A stretch of DNA of 43,686 nt from Fiminaster sp050874705 (GCA_050874705.1 JBNMLE010000005.1:1-43686), one strand, 5' to 3'. Counted from the stretch's first letter, positions 1 through 8,392 are shown. Translations and numbers: made by a program. The notes: a model not told the origin generated them from the sequence alone.

Positions 1-1559
1 GTATTTATTCGCTTCCATCAATGATGGATAATTATGAATTTTCAAAATTGATAAATAAAGCTTTAAAAGAAGTTTCACCTTCATTAATTGACTGCATTAT
101 TCCTGATTATTTAATGGAAAAATATCGATTGATTGATAAATATGATGCTTTAAAACTTGTTCATCAGCCAAATAATTATGAGGATATAAAAAAAGGATTA
201 AGAACATTAAAATATGAAGAATGTTTATCTTTTTGTTTAAAGACACTTTATATTCGTGAACAAAATAAAAATAAAATTAATTCAAATAAAATAAAAATTG
301 ATTTTAATAGAGTAAAAGATTTTATTGATTCACTTCCTTATAAATTAACAAATGATCAATTAGTTTGCGTTAGAGAAATAATGCACGATATGAATAATGA
401 AAAACTGATGTATCGATTGCTTCAAGGAGATGTAGGGAGTGGTAAAACCTTAGTTGCCTTTGTAGCGCTTTTTGCAAATTATGTCCGTCATAATCAAGGC
501 GCTTTAATGGTTCCTACTGACGCTCTTGCGAAACAACATTTTAAAAATGCGATCAAATTATTCTCAAAATTTAATGTTCGGATTGCTTTATTATGCGGTT
601 CTTCATCACTAAAAGACAGAATAGCGATTAGAAATGGGCTAATTAATAACGAAATTGATATTGTTATTGGCACGCATGTTTTATTCTCAAAAGGTATTAA
701 TTATTTATCACTTGGTCTTGTTATTATCGATGAACAACATAAATTTGGTGTTAATCAACGCAAGCTTCTTTTAAATAAAGGTGAAAATGCTGACTTATTA
801 ACAATGTCCGCTACACCAATTCCACGCTCTTTAGCGCTCACATTATATGGAGATATGGATATTTCATCAATTAATGAGCTTCCAATAAGCAATAAGGATA
901 TAACAACCAAAATAATTGATGACAAACAACAAACAATTGATAAATATATTAATGAAGCTTTAAAAAACAATAAAAGAATATTTATTGTTGCCCCCGTTAT
1001 TTTTAGTGATGAAAGTGGGTTTTCAGTTGAAAAACTTTATAGCAAATATTTATTAAAATATCCTGGTAAAGTTGCTTTGCTTCACGGAAAACTTGATCAA
1101 GATGAAAAAGATTTTGCCTTAAAAGATTTTTTGTCTGGAAAATGTCCAATATTGATAACAACATCTGTAATCGAGGTTGGAATCGATGTTCCTAATGCTT
1201 CGCTTATGGTTATATACAATCCCCATAGATTTGGACTTGCTTCGCTACATCAACTTAGAGGAAGAATTGGGCGAGATGGTACTAAATCAACATGTCTTTT
1301 AGTTGATGATGGCTCAAATGATGATACAAAACTAGATATTTTAGAAAAATCAAATAATGGTTTTGAAATTGCTGAAGAAGATTTAAAAAGTAGAGGTCCT
1401 GGGGAGCTTATTGGAAATAAACAATCAGGTATTCCAAATTTTACATTTATTAATATAGTTAACGATTTTAAAATGTTTCAAGTAGCAAAAGAAGACGCTA
1501 AAGAAATAATTAAAAACGGCACAAACAATATAAAGATTTTTGAAAAAGAATTATTGTAG
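1..1559 (+). CDS. recG: ATP-dependent DNA helicase RecG (5' part cut by window edge)
   Basis: RecG remodels stalled replication forks and branched recombination intermediates. The reading frame is open to base 3 (codons ahead of the first ATG at 21 read IYSLPS), so this is a gene cut by the window edge; family proteins run about 670-690 residues and roughly the N-terminal 170, including most of the wedge domain, lie outside. Counting from the ATG at 21, Walker A GDVGSGKT is at 136-143, the RecG-type DEQH box at 237-240, the TPIPRSLAL motif follows, and GRIGRDG is the motif VI equivalent. The C-terminal SRGPGELIG segment is typical of RecG. The next gene, plsX, is the neighbour expected in Bacilli. 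The family call is very secure. Confidence 0.97.
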   Translation, partial: IYSLPSMMDNYEFSKLINKALKEVSPSLIDCIIPDYLMEKYRLIDKYDALKLVHQPNNYEDIKKGLRTLKYEECLSFCLKTLYIREQNKNKINSNKIKIDFNRVKDFIDSLPYKLTNDQLVCVREIMHDMNNEKLMYRLLQGDVGSGKTLVAFVALFANYVRHNQGALMVPTDALAKQHFKNAIKLFSKFNVRIALLCGSSSLKDRIAIRNGLINNEIDIVIGTHVLFSKGINYLSLGLVIIDEQHKFGVNQRKLLLNKGENADLLTMSATPIPRSLALTLYGDMDISSINELPISNKDITTKIIDDKQQTIDKYINEALKNNKRIFIVAPVIFSDESGFSVEKLYSKYLLKYPGKVALLHGKLDQDEKDFALKDFLSGKCPILITTSVIEVGIDVPNASLMVIYNPHRFGLASLHQLRGRIGRDGTKSTCLLVDDGSNDDTKLDILEKSNNGFEIAEEDLKSRGPGELIGNKQSGIPNFTFINIVNDFKMFQVAKEDAKEIIKNGTNNIKIFEKELL

Positions 1560-1630
1560 AACATAAAACTATAACATTTCGGTTTTTATTTGTGATTAAA
1601 ATAAATGAAAACAATATATTGTTTTGATAT

Positions 1631-1649
1631 TATAATAGATAGCAAGAGG
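1631..1649 (+). promoter_or_regulatory. Candidate promoter -10 and ribosome binding site of plsX
   Basis: A perfect TATAAT lies at 1631-1636, about 22 bases before the plsX ATG, and AAGAGG at 1644-1649 is a usable Shine-Dalgarno. No good -35 is seen at 17 bases. It suggests plsX-rnc-ftsY-ylxM-ffh can be transcribed separately from recG. Confidence 0.5.
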
Positions 1650-1657
1650 TTTTCATT

Positions 1658-2626
1658 ATGATTAAATTGGTAATTGATATGATGGGTGGAGATAACGGCA
1701 CTAAAGCAACTATTGGTGCTGTTAAACGCTTTTTAGATACAGTAAAAGATGCCGAAATAATAGCGGTTGGAGATGAAAAGGAACTCGAGGAAATTAAAGA
1801 TAAAGTAACAATTGTTCCTTCGACAACTGTTGCTCCAATGGAATGCAGCGTTCTTCAAGCGATGAGAGATAAAGAATCGTCAGTTTATAAGGCTGTTAAA
1901 TCAGTTATCGATTATAAAGCAAATGGAATTATTTCCGCTGGTTCAACAGGAGCATTTTTTGCTCTTGTAACATTGATTATTAAAAAGATGGAAGGCGTTG
2001 AAAGACCTGCTTTAATTACTCCATTTCCAACTTTAAAAGAAAATAAATATGCTGTTTTATTAGATGTAGGCGCAAGTAATGAAAACACACCCGATGAATT
2101 AGTGCAATTTGCAAAGATGGGACAAGCCTATTACAAAGCAGTATATGGTAAAGAAGATCCTAATTTCTATTTAGCAAGCAATGGTAGTGAAGAAGGAAAA
2201 GGATCGCCTCTTGGACAAGAAGCATATAAATTAATGAAAAATATGCCTGGATTCAATGGCAATATTGAAGCTCGTTATGTTTTAAATGGCAACGCTGATG
2301 TGGTTGTATTTGATGGATTTACAGGAAATATCTTCTTAAAATCTAGTGAAGGTATGGCAAAGATGATGTCTTCAATGATTAAAGATGCATTTACATCATC
2401 ATTTTCATCAAAAATTGGATATTTATTTGCTAAAAAAGGATTTAATACTCTTAGAGCAAAAATGGATTATAAAAAAGTTGGTGGTGCATTCCTTATTGGC
2501 ACAAATACAATTCCAGTAAAAGCACACGGTAACGCAAATGAAGAATCGTTCTTTTATTCAATTATGATTGCTTATAATTTAGCTAAAAAGAATATTCTTG
2601 AAGAAATTAAAAACAATTTAAAATAA
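1658..2626 (+). CDS. plsX: Phosphate acyltransferase PlsX
   Basis: PlsX converts acyl-ACP and inorganic phosphate into acyl-phosphate, which PlsY uses to acylate glycerol-3-phosphate at the start of phospholipid synthesis; it is a peripheral membrane enzyme. The 322 residues match family length and open with the diagnostic DMMGGDNG near residue 7. The start is set by AAGAGG nine bases upstream. The stop overlaps the rnc start by one base (TAATG), so translation is probably coupled. In B. subtilis plsX is followed by fabD, fabG and acpA before rnc; here those genes are absent and rnc follows directly. A carrier-protein domain does appear at the far end of the window, but on a different protein. 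Confidence 0.97.
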   Translation: MIKLVIDMMGGDNGTKATIGAVKRFLDTVKDAEIIAVGDEKELEEIKDKVTIVPSTTVAPMECSVLQAMRDKESSVYKAVKSVIDYKANGIISAGSTGAFFALVTLIIKKMEGVERPALITPFPTLKENKYAVLLDVGASNENTPDELVQFAKMGQAYYKAVYGKEDPNFYLASNGSEEGKGSPLGQEAYKLMKNMPGFNGNIEARYVLNGNADVVVFDGFTGNIFLKSSEGMAKMMSSMIKDAFTSSFSSKIGYLFAKKGFNTLRAKMDYKKVGGAFLIGTNTIPVKAHGNANEESFFYSIMIAYNLAKKNILEEIKNNLK

Positions 2627-3309
2627 TGAAAGATTTAAAACAATTATTAGCAAAATGCAAAATAAAACCAAATGACATCTCATTATACGAGATGGCTTTT
2701 ACTCATTCTTCTTATAATGCAGATGCTAATACAAAACATCACGATTATGAAAGATTAGAATTTTTAGGCGATTCTGTTCTTGGATGTGTTGTTTCTGAAC
2801 TTGCTTTTAAATCTCGACCTGATATGAATCAGGGTGGACTAACAAAATTAAAAAGTTCGCTTGTTAGCACACATTCTTTAGCGGATTTTGCTCGCGAATA
2901 TCATTTCGAAGATTATATTCGCGTTGGTAATTCATTTTCTAGAAAAGTAAGTGAATGCGATAATGTTTTAGAAGATGTTTTTGAAGCTTTTATCGGAGCA
3001 ATGTTTTTAGATAAAGGCTTTGTTATTGTCCGTAAATTCTTAATTTCAACTTTATATAGAGATATTCAAAAATTCCACATTGAGGATATGAAAGATTATA
3101 AATCTCGACTTCAAGAAGAAATGCAAGTGGAGCATAGAGAATCAGTTTCTTATGAAGTTGTTAAAGAAAGTGGGCCAGCACATAACCGCCATTTTGTTGT
3201 TAGAGTATTATTTGATAATATTCCAATAGGAAAAGGCGAAGGAAATACAAAAAAAGAAGCAGAACAAAATGCTGCGAAAGATGCATTAGATAAAAGAGTT
3301 ACAAAATAA
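2626..3309 (+). CDS. rnc: Ribonuclease III
   Basis: RNase III cuts double-stranded RNA and matures rRNA precursors. The signature ERLEFLGDS is at residues 42-50 and supplies the catalytic Glu45 and Asp49; Asp117 and Glu120 in DVFEAFIGAMFLDKG complete the metal site. The C-terminal third, about 155-225, is a double-stranded-RNA binding domain ending in a TKKEAEQNAAKDAL helix. At 227 residues it is normal length. It overlaps plsX by one base and ends two bases before ftsY. The smc gene that usually separates rnc and ftsY in Bacilli is missing here. Confidence 0.97.
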   Translation: MKDLKQLLAKCKIKPNDISLYEMAFTHSSYNADANTKHHDYERLEFLGDSVLGCVVSELAFKSRPDMNQGGLTKLKSSLVSTHSLADFAREYHFEDYIRVGNSFSRKVSECDNVLEDVFEAFIGAMFLDKGFVIVRKFLISTLYRDIQKFHIEDMKDYKSRLQEEMQVEHRESVSYEVVKESGPAHNRHFVVRVLFDNIPIGKGEGNTKKEAEQNAAKDALDKRVTK

Positions 3310-3311
3310 AT

Positions 3312-4295
3312 ATGGGATTATTTAAATTTTTAAAAGAAAAGTTTTCAAAAAAACCAAAAGATGACACGAATAAATACGTTAAAGGCATGGAAAAATCCCG
3401 TGCTAATTTTGCATCTAAATTAGATTCACTTTCAAAAAAATATAAAAGTGTAAATCAAGAATATTTCGAAAACTTAGAAGAGATTTTAATTGAAGCTGAT
3501 GTTGGCGTTAATCTTTCAATAAGAATCATCGAAGAAGTTGTTGAAGAAAGCAAGGAACAAAATATTACTGATCCAAAATCTATTAACGAACTTGTTGTAG
3601 ATAAGATGTTTTTAGGATACGCCACAAAAGGTGGAAATATTCATAACGAAATTCAATTTATAAAAGACGGACCAACTGTGTTACTTGTCGCTGGAGTTAA
3701 TGGTGTTGGAAAAACAACAACTATCGCAAAACTTGCTTATAGATATATCAAACAAGGCAAAAAAGTTATGCTTTGTGCCGCTGATACATTTCGCGCTGGT
3801 GCAGTAGAACAATTAACAGTATGGGCCAATAGGCTTAATTGCCCAATCGTTTTTGGAAAACCAAACAGCGATCCTGCAAGCGTTGCTTTTGATGGAGCAA
3901 GAAAAGCAAAAGAGCAAAATATTGATTTATTAATCGTTGATACTGCTGGAAGATTACAAAATAAGCAAAATTTAATGTTAGAACTTTCTAAAATTTCCCG
4001 TGTTTTAAGCAAAGAAATTCCAAACGCTCCACATGAAGCATTTCTTGTTATTGATGCAACAACTGGACAAAACGGACTTTCTCAAGCCAAAGAATTTTTA
4101 GATTGCATCAAATTAACCGGCATTGTTATTACTAAAATGGATGGAACTTCAAAAGGCGGTATTATACTCGCTATTAGAGATACATTAGGCATATCAGTTA
4201 GATTTATAGGTTTAGGTGAAAAAATGGAAGACCTTGAAGAATTTGATCTTGATAAATACCTATATGGATTATGCTTAGGTGAAAAAGATGAATAA
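3312..4295 (+). CDS. ftsY: Signal recognition particle receptor FtsY
   Basis: FtsY is the membrane-associated GTPase that receives the SRP-ribosome complex and hands it to the Sec translocon. The N-terminal Lys-rich stretch (1-30) is a short membrane-targeting region, without the long acidic A domain of E. coli. The N domain follows, then the G domain with G1 GVNGVGKTT at about 128-136, DTFRAGAVEQL, DTAGR and TKMDG (G4). At 327 residues it is a standard compact Gram-positive form. It is in one operon with its partner GTPase Ffh, separated only by ylxM, whose start overlaps the end of this gene. Confidence 0.97.
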   Translation: MGLFKFLKEKFSKKPKDDTNKYVKGMEKSRANFASKLDSLSKKYKSVNQEYFENLEEILIEADVGVNLSIRIIEEVVEESKEQNITDPKSINELVVDKMFLGYATKGGNIHNEIQFIKDGPTVLLVAGVNGVGKTTTIAKLAYRYIKQGKKVMLCAADTFRAGAVEQLTVWANRLNCPIVFGKPNSDPASVAFDGARKAKEQNIDLLIVDTAGRLQNKQNLMLELSKISRVLSKEIPNAPHEAFLVIDATTGQNGLSQAKEFLDCIKLTGIVITKMDGTSKGGIILAIRDTLGISVRFIGLGEKMEDLEEFDLDKYLYGLCLGEKDE

Positions 4296-4593
4296 TTTCG
4301 AAGAAACTGTTTATATAAACGATCTTTTAGATTTATATGGAAGTCTTTTGACAAGTAAGCAACTTGATATAATGCTTGATTATTATGATGAGAATTTATC
4401 ATTATCAGAAATAAGTGAAAATAGAAACATATCAAGAACCGCTGTTAGTGATTTCTTAAAAAAATCGCGAAATAAATTAGAAGAATATGAAAGCAAACTT
4501 CATCTTTATGAAATTCTAAAAAAATTAGAGAAAGATGAATCTAACAAAGAATTAATTGCAAAAATAAGGGAGGACATTAAAAATGGCATTTGA
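4288..4593 (+). CDS. ylxM: YlxM/P13-type putative DNA-binding protein (SRP operon)
   Basis: Small helix-turn-helix protein of the UPF0122 family, nearly always encoded directly before ffh; it is thought to modulate SRP, but its role is poorly defined. A sigma-70 region-4-like HTH is visible (LSLSEISENRNISRTAVSDF). The reading frame could open with GTG at 4279, but AGG at 4277-4279 sits well placed for the ATG at 4288, so I use that (101 residues). The start overlaps the ftsY end by 8 bases and the end overlaps ffh by 11, indicating translational coupling. The stop is TGA, which supports the standard genetic code. Confidence 0.9.
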   Translation: MNNFEETVYINDLLDLYGSLLTSKQLDIMLDYYDENLSLSEISENRNISRTAVSDFLKKSRNKLEEYESKLHLYEILKKLEKDESNKELIAKIREDIKNGI

Positions 4594-5935
4594 ATCATTG
4601 ACTGAGAAATTTCAAAAAATATTCAAAAAAATTCGTGGTCAGGCTCGCTTAACAGAAGCCAACATGGATGACATGCTAAAAGAAGTTCGTGTCGCTCTTT
4701 TAGAAGCTGATGTTAATTTTAAGGTTGTTAAAGAATTCACAAATAAAGTAAAAGAAAAAGCAATCGGAGAAGAAGTCTATTTAAAACTCAACCCTTCTCA
4801 AATGGTTGTTAAAATTGTTCACGATGAATTAGAAAATTTACTTGGCAGCGATCAAAGTGAACTAGTTTATCAAAAGAATAAACCAACAGTTATTATGATG
4901 GTTGGTTTACAAGGTAGTGGTAAAACTACATCCACTGGTAAATTAGCGTACTTAATGAAGAAAAAACTTGGAAAAAAAGTTTTACTTGCTGCAGGCGATG
5001 TTTATCGTCCTGCCGCTATTGATCAAATAAAACAAATCGGTGAACAAATAGGTGTTGAAGTATTTTCATTAGGAAACAATATATCTCCTATTGAAATTGC
5101 TAAAAAAGCAAAAGAAAAAGCATTTAATGAACATTATGATGTTCTTATTATAGATACTGCTGGACGACTTTCTATTGACGAAGTTCTTATGAAGGAACTT
5201 CAAGATATAAAACATGAAGTTAATCCTGACGAGATATTACTTCTTGTCGATGCTATGAGTGGTCAAGACGCAATTAATGTTACAAAAGCATTCAATGAAA
5301 AATTGCCATTAACCGGTATTATCATGTCAAAACTAGATGGTGATGCTCGTGGTGGTAGTGCTCTTTCAATTAGATATTTAACTGGCATTCCTATTAAATT
5401 TGCTGGTGTTGGTGAAAAATTAAGTGATTTAGATGTTTTCCACCCGGACAGAATGGCGGATCGCATTCTCGGCATGGGCGATGTAATGAGTCTTGTTGAA
5501 AAGGTTCAAGAAGAAATTGATGAAAAAGAAGCTCGAAAAGATGCTGAAAAATTATTGTCTGGAGATTTTACTCTTGATGATATGGTTGCTCAAATGAAAA
5601 AAGTAAACAAGCTTGGTTCATTAGGGGGAATTATGAAAATGATTCCTGGAATGCCTTCTTTAACTGATGAACAAAAAGCAGTAGCGGAGAAAGAAATGAA
5701 AAATCTTGAAACGATTGTTAATTCAATGACTCCTTATGAAAGAGCGCATCCAGAAATATTAAAGAATTCAAGAAAAGTAAGAATTGCTCGTGGTTCAGGA
5801 AAAACTAACGCTGATATTAATCGCGTTTTGAAAAAATATGAGCAAACAAAAGAAATGATGAAGATGATGAAACAATATAAAAAAGGCGGCAAATTGCCAC
5901 CTAATATGGGAGGTATGTTTCCTCCAAGATTCTAA
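4583..5935 (+). CDS. ffh: Signal recognition particle protein Ffh
   Basis: Ffh binds signal sequences and 4.5S/6S RNA in the SRP. N domain about 1-90; G domain with G1 GLQGSGKTT at about 108-116, DVYRPAAIDQ, DTAGRL and SKLDGDARGG; Met-rich M domain from about 300 on (for example IMKMIPGMP), with the tail rich in Met, Gly and Lys. At 450 residues it is full length. The start is fixed by AGGGAGG just ahead of the ATG at 4583, inside the end of ylxM. It is the last plus-strand gene before the minus-strand trmD block, and the two ends converge across about 20 bases. Confidence 0.98.
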   Translation: MAFESLTEKFQKIFKKIRGQARLTEANMDDMLKEVRVALLEADVNFKVVKEFTNKVKEKAIGEEVYLKLNPSQMVVKIVHDELENLLGSDQSELVYQKNKPTVIMMVGLQGSGKTTSTGKLAYLMKKKLGKKVLLAAGDVYRPAAIDQIKQIGEQIGVEVFSLGNNISPIEIAKKAKEKAFNEHYDVLIIDTAGRLSIDEVLMKELQDIKHEVNPDEILLLVDAMSGQDAINVTKAFNEKLPLTGIIMSKLDGDARGGSALSIRYLTGIPIKFAGVGEKLSDLDVFHPDRMADRILGMGDVMSLVEKVQEEIDEKEARKDAEKLLSGDFTLDDMVAQMKKVNKLGSLGGIMKMIPGMPSLTDEQKAVAEKEMKNLETIVNSMTPYERAHPEILKNSRKVRIARGSGKTNADINRVLKKYEQTKEMMKMMKQYKKGGKLPPNMGGMFPPRF

Positions 5936-5937
5936 TT

Positions 5938-5956
5938 AGGACTTTATGTCCTTTTT
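5938..5956. terminator. Weak terminator-like hairpin between converging ffh and trmD
   Basis: AGGAC (5938-5942) pairs with GTCCT (5948-5952) around a five-base loop, followed by a short T run. The stem is only five base pairs, so it is a modest terminator for ffh at best. It occupies the whole space between the two converging genes. Confidence 0.5.
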
Positions 5957-6728
5957 ATTTTGTAAATTTTTTGCCTTTTTCAAGTGCTTCGTTCATCCAT
6001 TTTGGATTTTCAATTCCGTCATCAATTTCTTTTAATAATTTTAATTCTTCTTTGCTAAATATGTGCTTAGAGAATAAATCAGGACGATATTTTTTTGTTA
6101 ATATCAAAGACTGTTTTAAACGGAATTTTTCAATCGCTTTATGATTTCCTGTATATAAGATATCAGGTATTTTTTTACCATCATATTCTTTTGGTTCGGT
6201 GTATTGAGGATATTCTAATAGGTCATTATTAAATGATTCTTCATCAAGCGATGCGTTTGTAATTGCTCCATCAAGAAGTCTAGTTGTGGCATCAACAATC
6301 GCCATCGCGCCTATTTCTCCACCTGTTAATACATAGTCACCTATAGATATGCTTTCATCGATATATTCGTTTATTCTTTCATCTACGCCTTCATAATGTC
6401 CACATATTAGAAGAATCTCTTTTTCTTTTGAAAGACTAATGGCCTTTTTTTGAGAGAATGTTTGTCCTCTTGGAGAAAGAAGAATTTTTCTAGTAACATC
6501 ACTAGAATTAGCTTTTACTGCATCAACGATTGGCTGGCATTTCATTATTAATCCAGCGCCACCCCCGACAGGAGGAGTATCAACTCTACCATATTTATCT
6601 AGCGTATAATCGCGAATATTTACAATTTTAATTTCGACAATTTCTTTTCCAATTGCACGCTTAATAATGGAATTTTCTTTAAATCCCGTGAACATGTCTG
6701 GAAATAATGTCAAAATTACAAATTTCAT
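5955..6728 (-). CDS. trmD: tRNA (guanine-N1-)-methyltransferase TrmD
   Basis: TrmD methylates G37 next to the anticodon of tRNAs reading CNN and similar codons, preventing frameshifts. The SPOUT trefoil-knot SAM site is seen as GHYEGVDERI (about 110-119) followed by SIGDYVLTGGE; the N-terminal LFPDMF and PVGGGAGLIMK segments are also typical. At 257 residues it is slightly longer than average. It overlaps rimM by four bases and ends the minus-strand operon rpsP-khpA-rimM-trmD. Confidence 0.97.
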   Translation of the reverse strand: MKFVILTLFPDMFTGFKENSIIKRAIGKEIVEIKIVNIRDYTLDKYGRVDTPPVGGGAGLIMKCQPIVDAVKANSSDVTRKILLSPRGQTFSQKKAISLSKEKEILLICGHYEGVDERINEYIDESISIGDYVLTGGEIGAMAIVDATTRLLDGAITNASLDEESFNNDLLEYPQYTEPKEYDGKKIPDILYTGNHKAIEKFRLKQSLILTKKYRPDLFSKHIFSKEELKLLKEIDDGIENPKWMNEALEKGKKFTK

Positions 6729-7234
6729 AATAATCCTTCAATATAATTAATTGTGATGATGTTATTTTCTAAATCAACATTTTTAATAAAGGCTTTAACA
6801 AATGGAATTAAAACATCTTTTTTATCGGTTTTAATTCTTAATGTAATGTATGAAGTGTATTCTTCAATTTTTCTTACTTCGCCAATATATGTTCCATTGT
6901 CAAAATATACTTTTTTATTTAAAAGATCATCGTAAAAATATTCGCCTTTTTTTAAGATTTTTCTATCTTTTAAAACATTGATATCACATTTTAGAAGTTT
7001 TTCAGCTTCTTCAATTGTATCAATGCCTTCGAATATTACGTTATCAAAGTTTCCGTTAGTGCGGTGGGCTTTAATTATTAATTCTCTAACAACTTCATTT
7101 TTATCATTAAGAATAAAAACGTGGTTCCCTTTTTTATATCGGGAGCCACGAAAATGAGTTGTTGGATAAATTTTAACTTCACCTTTTAAACCACATGTTT
7201 TGGTTATACAGCCGATTGTTAAATATTCCATCAT
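6725..7234 (-). CDS. rimM: Ribosome maturation factor RimM
   Basis: RimM assists maturation of the 30S head and binds ribosomal protein S19. The start region EYLTIGCITKTCGLKGEVKI is the N-terminal RimM barrel; the C-terminal PRC-barrel half includes the VLIPFVKAFIKNVD strand pair. At 169 residues it has normal length. Two adjacent ATG codons (7234 and 7231) are possible; the first forms TAATG with the khpA stop, which favours coupled translation from it. It lies between khpA and trmD as in Bacillus. Confidence 0.95.
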   Translation of the reverse strand: MMEYLTIGCITKTCGLKGEVKIYPTTHFRGSRYKKGNHVFILNDKNEVVRELIIKAHRTNGNFDNVIFEGIDTIEEAEKLLKCDINVLKDRKILKKGEYFYDDLLNKKVYFDNGTYIGEVRKIEEYTSYITLRIKTDKKDVLIPFVKAFIKNVDLENNIITINYIEGLL

Positions 7235-7491
7235 TATTTTTCTTCGTCGAATGATTCAAATTTCAAATGAATATGAATGTTTTCGCTTTTTCCTGCAACA
7301 GAAACAACTTCTCTTAAAGCTGTTGCAACTGAACCTTTTTTACCAATTAATCTTGCTGTATCTTCGTTTTCAGCAACAATTAATAATGTAACATCTTTAT
7401 CACTGGTTCCTGGAATTTCACGAACCATTAAAGCTTCAGGTTTGATTAGGAAAGGATCAACGATAGTATGGATAATCTTTTCGTAATCCAT
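7234..7491 (-). CDS. khpA: KH-domain RNA-binding protein KhpA (YlqC)
   Basis: This single-KH-domain protein binds RNA and in other Firmicutes partners with KhpB/EloR to influence cell elongation. The 85 residues contain one KH fold with the GxxG loop in RLIGKKGSVATALR. Its end overlaps the rimM start by one base and its start touches the rpsP end, giving a tightly packed operon. B. subtilis has an extra small gene, ylqD, between khpA and rimM; it is absent here. Confidence 0.94.
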   Translation of the reverse strand: MDYEKIIHTIVDPFLIKPEALMVREIPGTSDKDVTLLIVAENEDTARLIGKKGSVATALREVVSVAGKSENIHIHLKFESFDEEK

Positions 7492-7766
7492 TATTTATTT
7501 TCCTTTTTTGCTTTGGCAAATTTTTCCATGATTCCTTTGCGGTTAAATAATGTGCGGATTGAATCTGATGGAATAGCGCCACGCATAAGCCATTTGATTG
7601 CTAATTCTTCATCGATAAGAGCGTTTTCTTCTCCTTTAGCTGGATCAAAATAACCGATTTGTTCAATGCAACGTGCATCACGTGCGCTTCTTGAGTCTGC
7701 AACGATGACACGGTAGATTGATTCTTTGTGACGGCCAATTCTTGTTAATCTAATTTTAACTGACAT
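7491..7766 (-). CDS. rpsP: 30S ribosomal protein S16
   Basis: S16 is an early-assembly protein of the small subunit. The protein starts MSVKIRLTRIGRHKESIYR, the standard S16 N-terminus. The frame extends upstream to 7823, but the ATG at 7766 is the right start: AAGGAG is placed about eight bases upstream (plus-strand bases 7775-7780), and the strong promoter at 7792-7819 lies inside the longer frame. This gives 91 residues, normal for S16. It is the first gene of the minus-strand rpsP-khpA-rimM-trmD operon and is transcribed divergently from rplS. Confidence 0.97.
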   Translation of the reverse strand: MSVKIRLTRIGRHKESIYRVIVADSRSARDARCIEQIGYFDPAKGEENALIDEELAIKWLMRGAIPSDSIRTLFNRKGIMEKFAKAKKENK

Positions 7767-7791
7767 AATTTTTTCTCCTTTTATTACATAA

Positions 7792-7819
7792 ATAATACCA
7801 TCTATATTTGCGGTGTCAA
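7792..7819 (-). promoter_or_regulatory. Promoter of the rpsP-khpA-rimM-trmD operon
   Basis: Read on the minus strand, a perfect -35 TTGACA (plus-strand 7814-7819) is followed after 16 bases by TATTAT (7792-7797). The predicted start near 7785 gives a leader of about 19 bases that contains the Shine-Dalgarno of rpsP. This is one of the best vegetative-type promoters in the window. Confidence 0.85.
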
Positions 7820-7854
7820 GCAAAAATACTTAACACTATTTATTTAATAAAATA

Positions 7855-7883
7855 TTGCATAAGCAATGCTAGTTTGTTATTAT
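7855..7883 (+). promoter_or_regulatory. Promoter of rplS
   Basis: TTGCAT (7855-7860), a 17-base spacer and TATTAT (7878-7883), with TGT immediately before the -10 giving an extended -10. The predicted start near 7890 falls exactly at the base of the leader hairpin. It diverges from the rpsP promoter. Confidence 0.75.
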
Positions 7884-7890
7884 TATTTTC

Positions 7891-7943
7891 GCATGTTTTA
7901 CATGCTATAGACGTTCCGCTTTCAAGTCATGATATGAACTTCT
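7891..7943 (+). ncRNA. Candidate structured leader of rplS (L19-leader-like)
   Basis: The 5' leader of rplS begins with GCATGT (7891-7896) pairing ACATGC (7900-7905), followed by a long-range stem of AGA+GTTC (7909-7911, 7913-7916) with GAAC+TCT (7936-7939, 7941-7943), interrupted by one C/T mismatch. Firmicutes rplS genes often carry an autoregulatory L19 leader. Position and pairing fit that idea, but I have not aligned it to the known family. Confidence 0.5.
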
Positions 7944-7974
7944 GAAATTATATTTGAAAAAAGGAGGTATGGAC

Positions 7975-8322
7975 ATGAACACAAATTTAGTAAACGAAAT
8001 TACAGCTCGTCAAATTAAGAAAGATCTTCCTGAATTCAAATCTGGTGATACTGTTAAAGTAAGCGTCAGAATTATTGAAAACAAGAAAGAACGTATTCAA
8101 GTCTTCCAAGGCGTCGTTATGCAACGCCGCGGCTCCGGTGTCAGTGAAACCTTTACTGTAAGAAAAATTTCTTCCGGTATCGGCGTCGAAAGAACATTCC
8201 CTGTTAATTCACCTGCAATTGCTAAAATTGAAGTTGTGAAACGTGGTAAAGTTCGTCGCAGTAGAATTAACTACTTACGCAAATTATCTGGCAAAGCCGC
8301 TCGTATTAAAGAAATTCTCTAA
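7975..8322 (+). CDS. rplS: 50S ribosomal protein L19
   Basis: L19 sits at the 30S-50S interface. The protein shows typical motifs: FKSGDTVKVSVRI, QVFQGVVMQRRGSGVSETFT and RRSRINYLRKLSGKAARIKE. Upstream in-frame ATG codons exist (7954, 7969), but AAGGAGG at 7961-7967 is seven bases before the ATG at 7975 and only one base before that at 7969, so the 115-residue protein from 7975 is chosen; this is also the usual family length. It has its own promoter, a candidate leader and a terminator, so it is a one-gene unit separate from trmD. Confidence 0.97.
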   Translation: MNTNLVNEITARQIKKDLPEFKSGDTVKVSVRIIENKKERIQVFQGVVMQRRGSGVSETFTVRKISSGIGVERTFPVNSPAIAKIEVVKRGKVRRSRINYLRKLSGKAARIKEIL

Positions 8323-8331
8323 TATGAAATT

Positions 8332-8361
8332 AAGATGCTCAATAAATGGGCATCTTTTTTT
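8332..8361 (+). terminator. Intrinsic terminator after rplS
   Basis: AAGATGC (8332-8338) pairs perfectly with GCATCTT (8350-8356) around an 11-base loop and runs into seven T residues. It separates rplS from lepB, whose predicted promoter follows within 30 bases. Confidence 0.85.
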
Positions 8362-8386
8362 GATAGTTTTATATATTAAAAAAGTT

Positions 8387-8392
8387 TATAAT
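8387..8392 (+). promoter_or_regulatory. Promoter -10 of lepB, placed for a leaderless mRNA
   Basis: TATAAT at 8387-8392 ends six bases before the lepB ATG at 8399, so transcription would start at or next to the A of the ATG. No Shine-Dalgarno is present between the terminator and the ATG. The -35 is poor: TTGATA at 8360-8365 is 21 bases upstream. Confidence 0.55.

Noticed and set aside
4288..4593. Mollicutes genetic code with TGA as Trp
   Set aside because: All proteins are full length under the standard code, Trp is encoded by TGG, and ylxM has an in-place TGA stop at the expected length.
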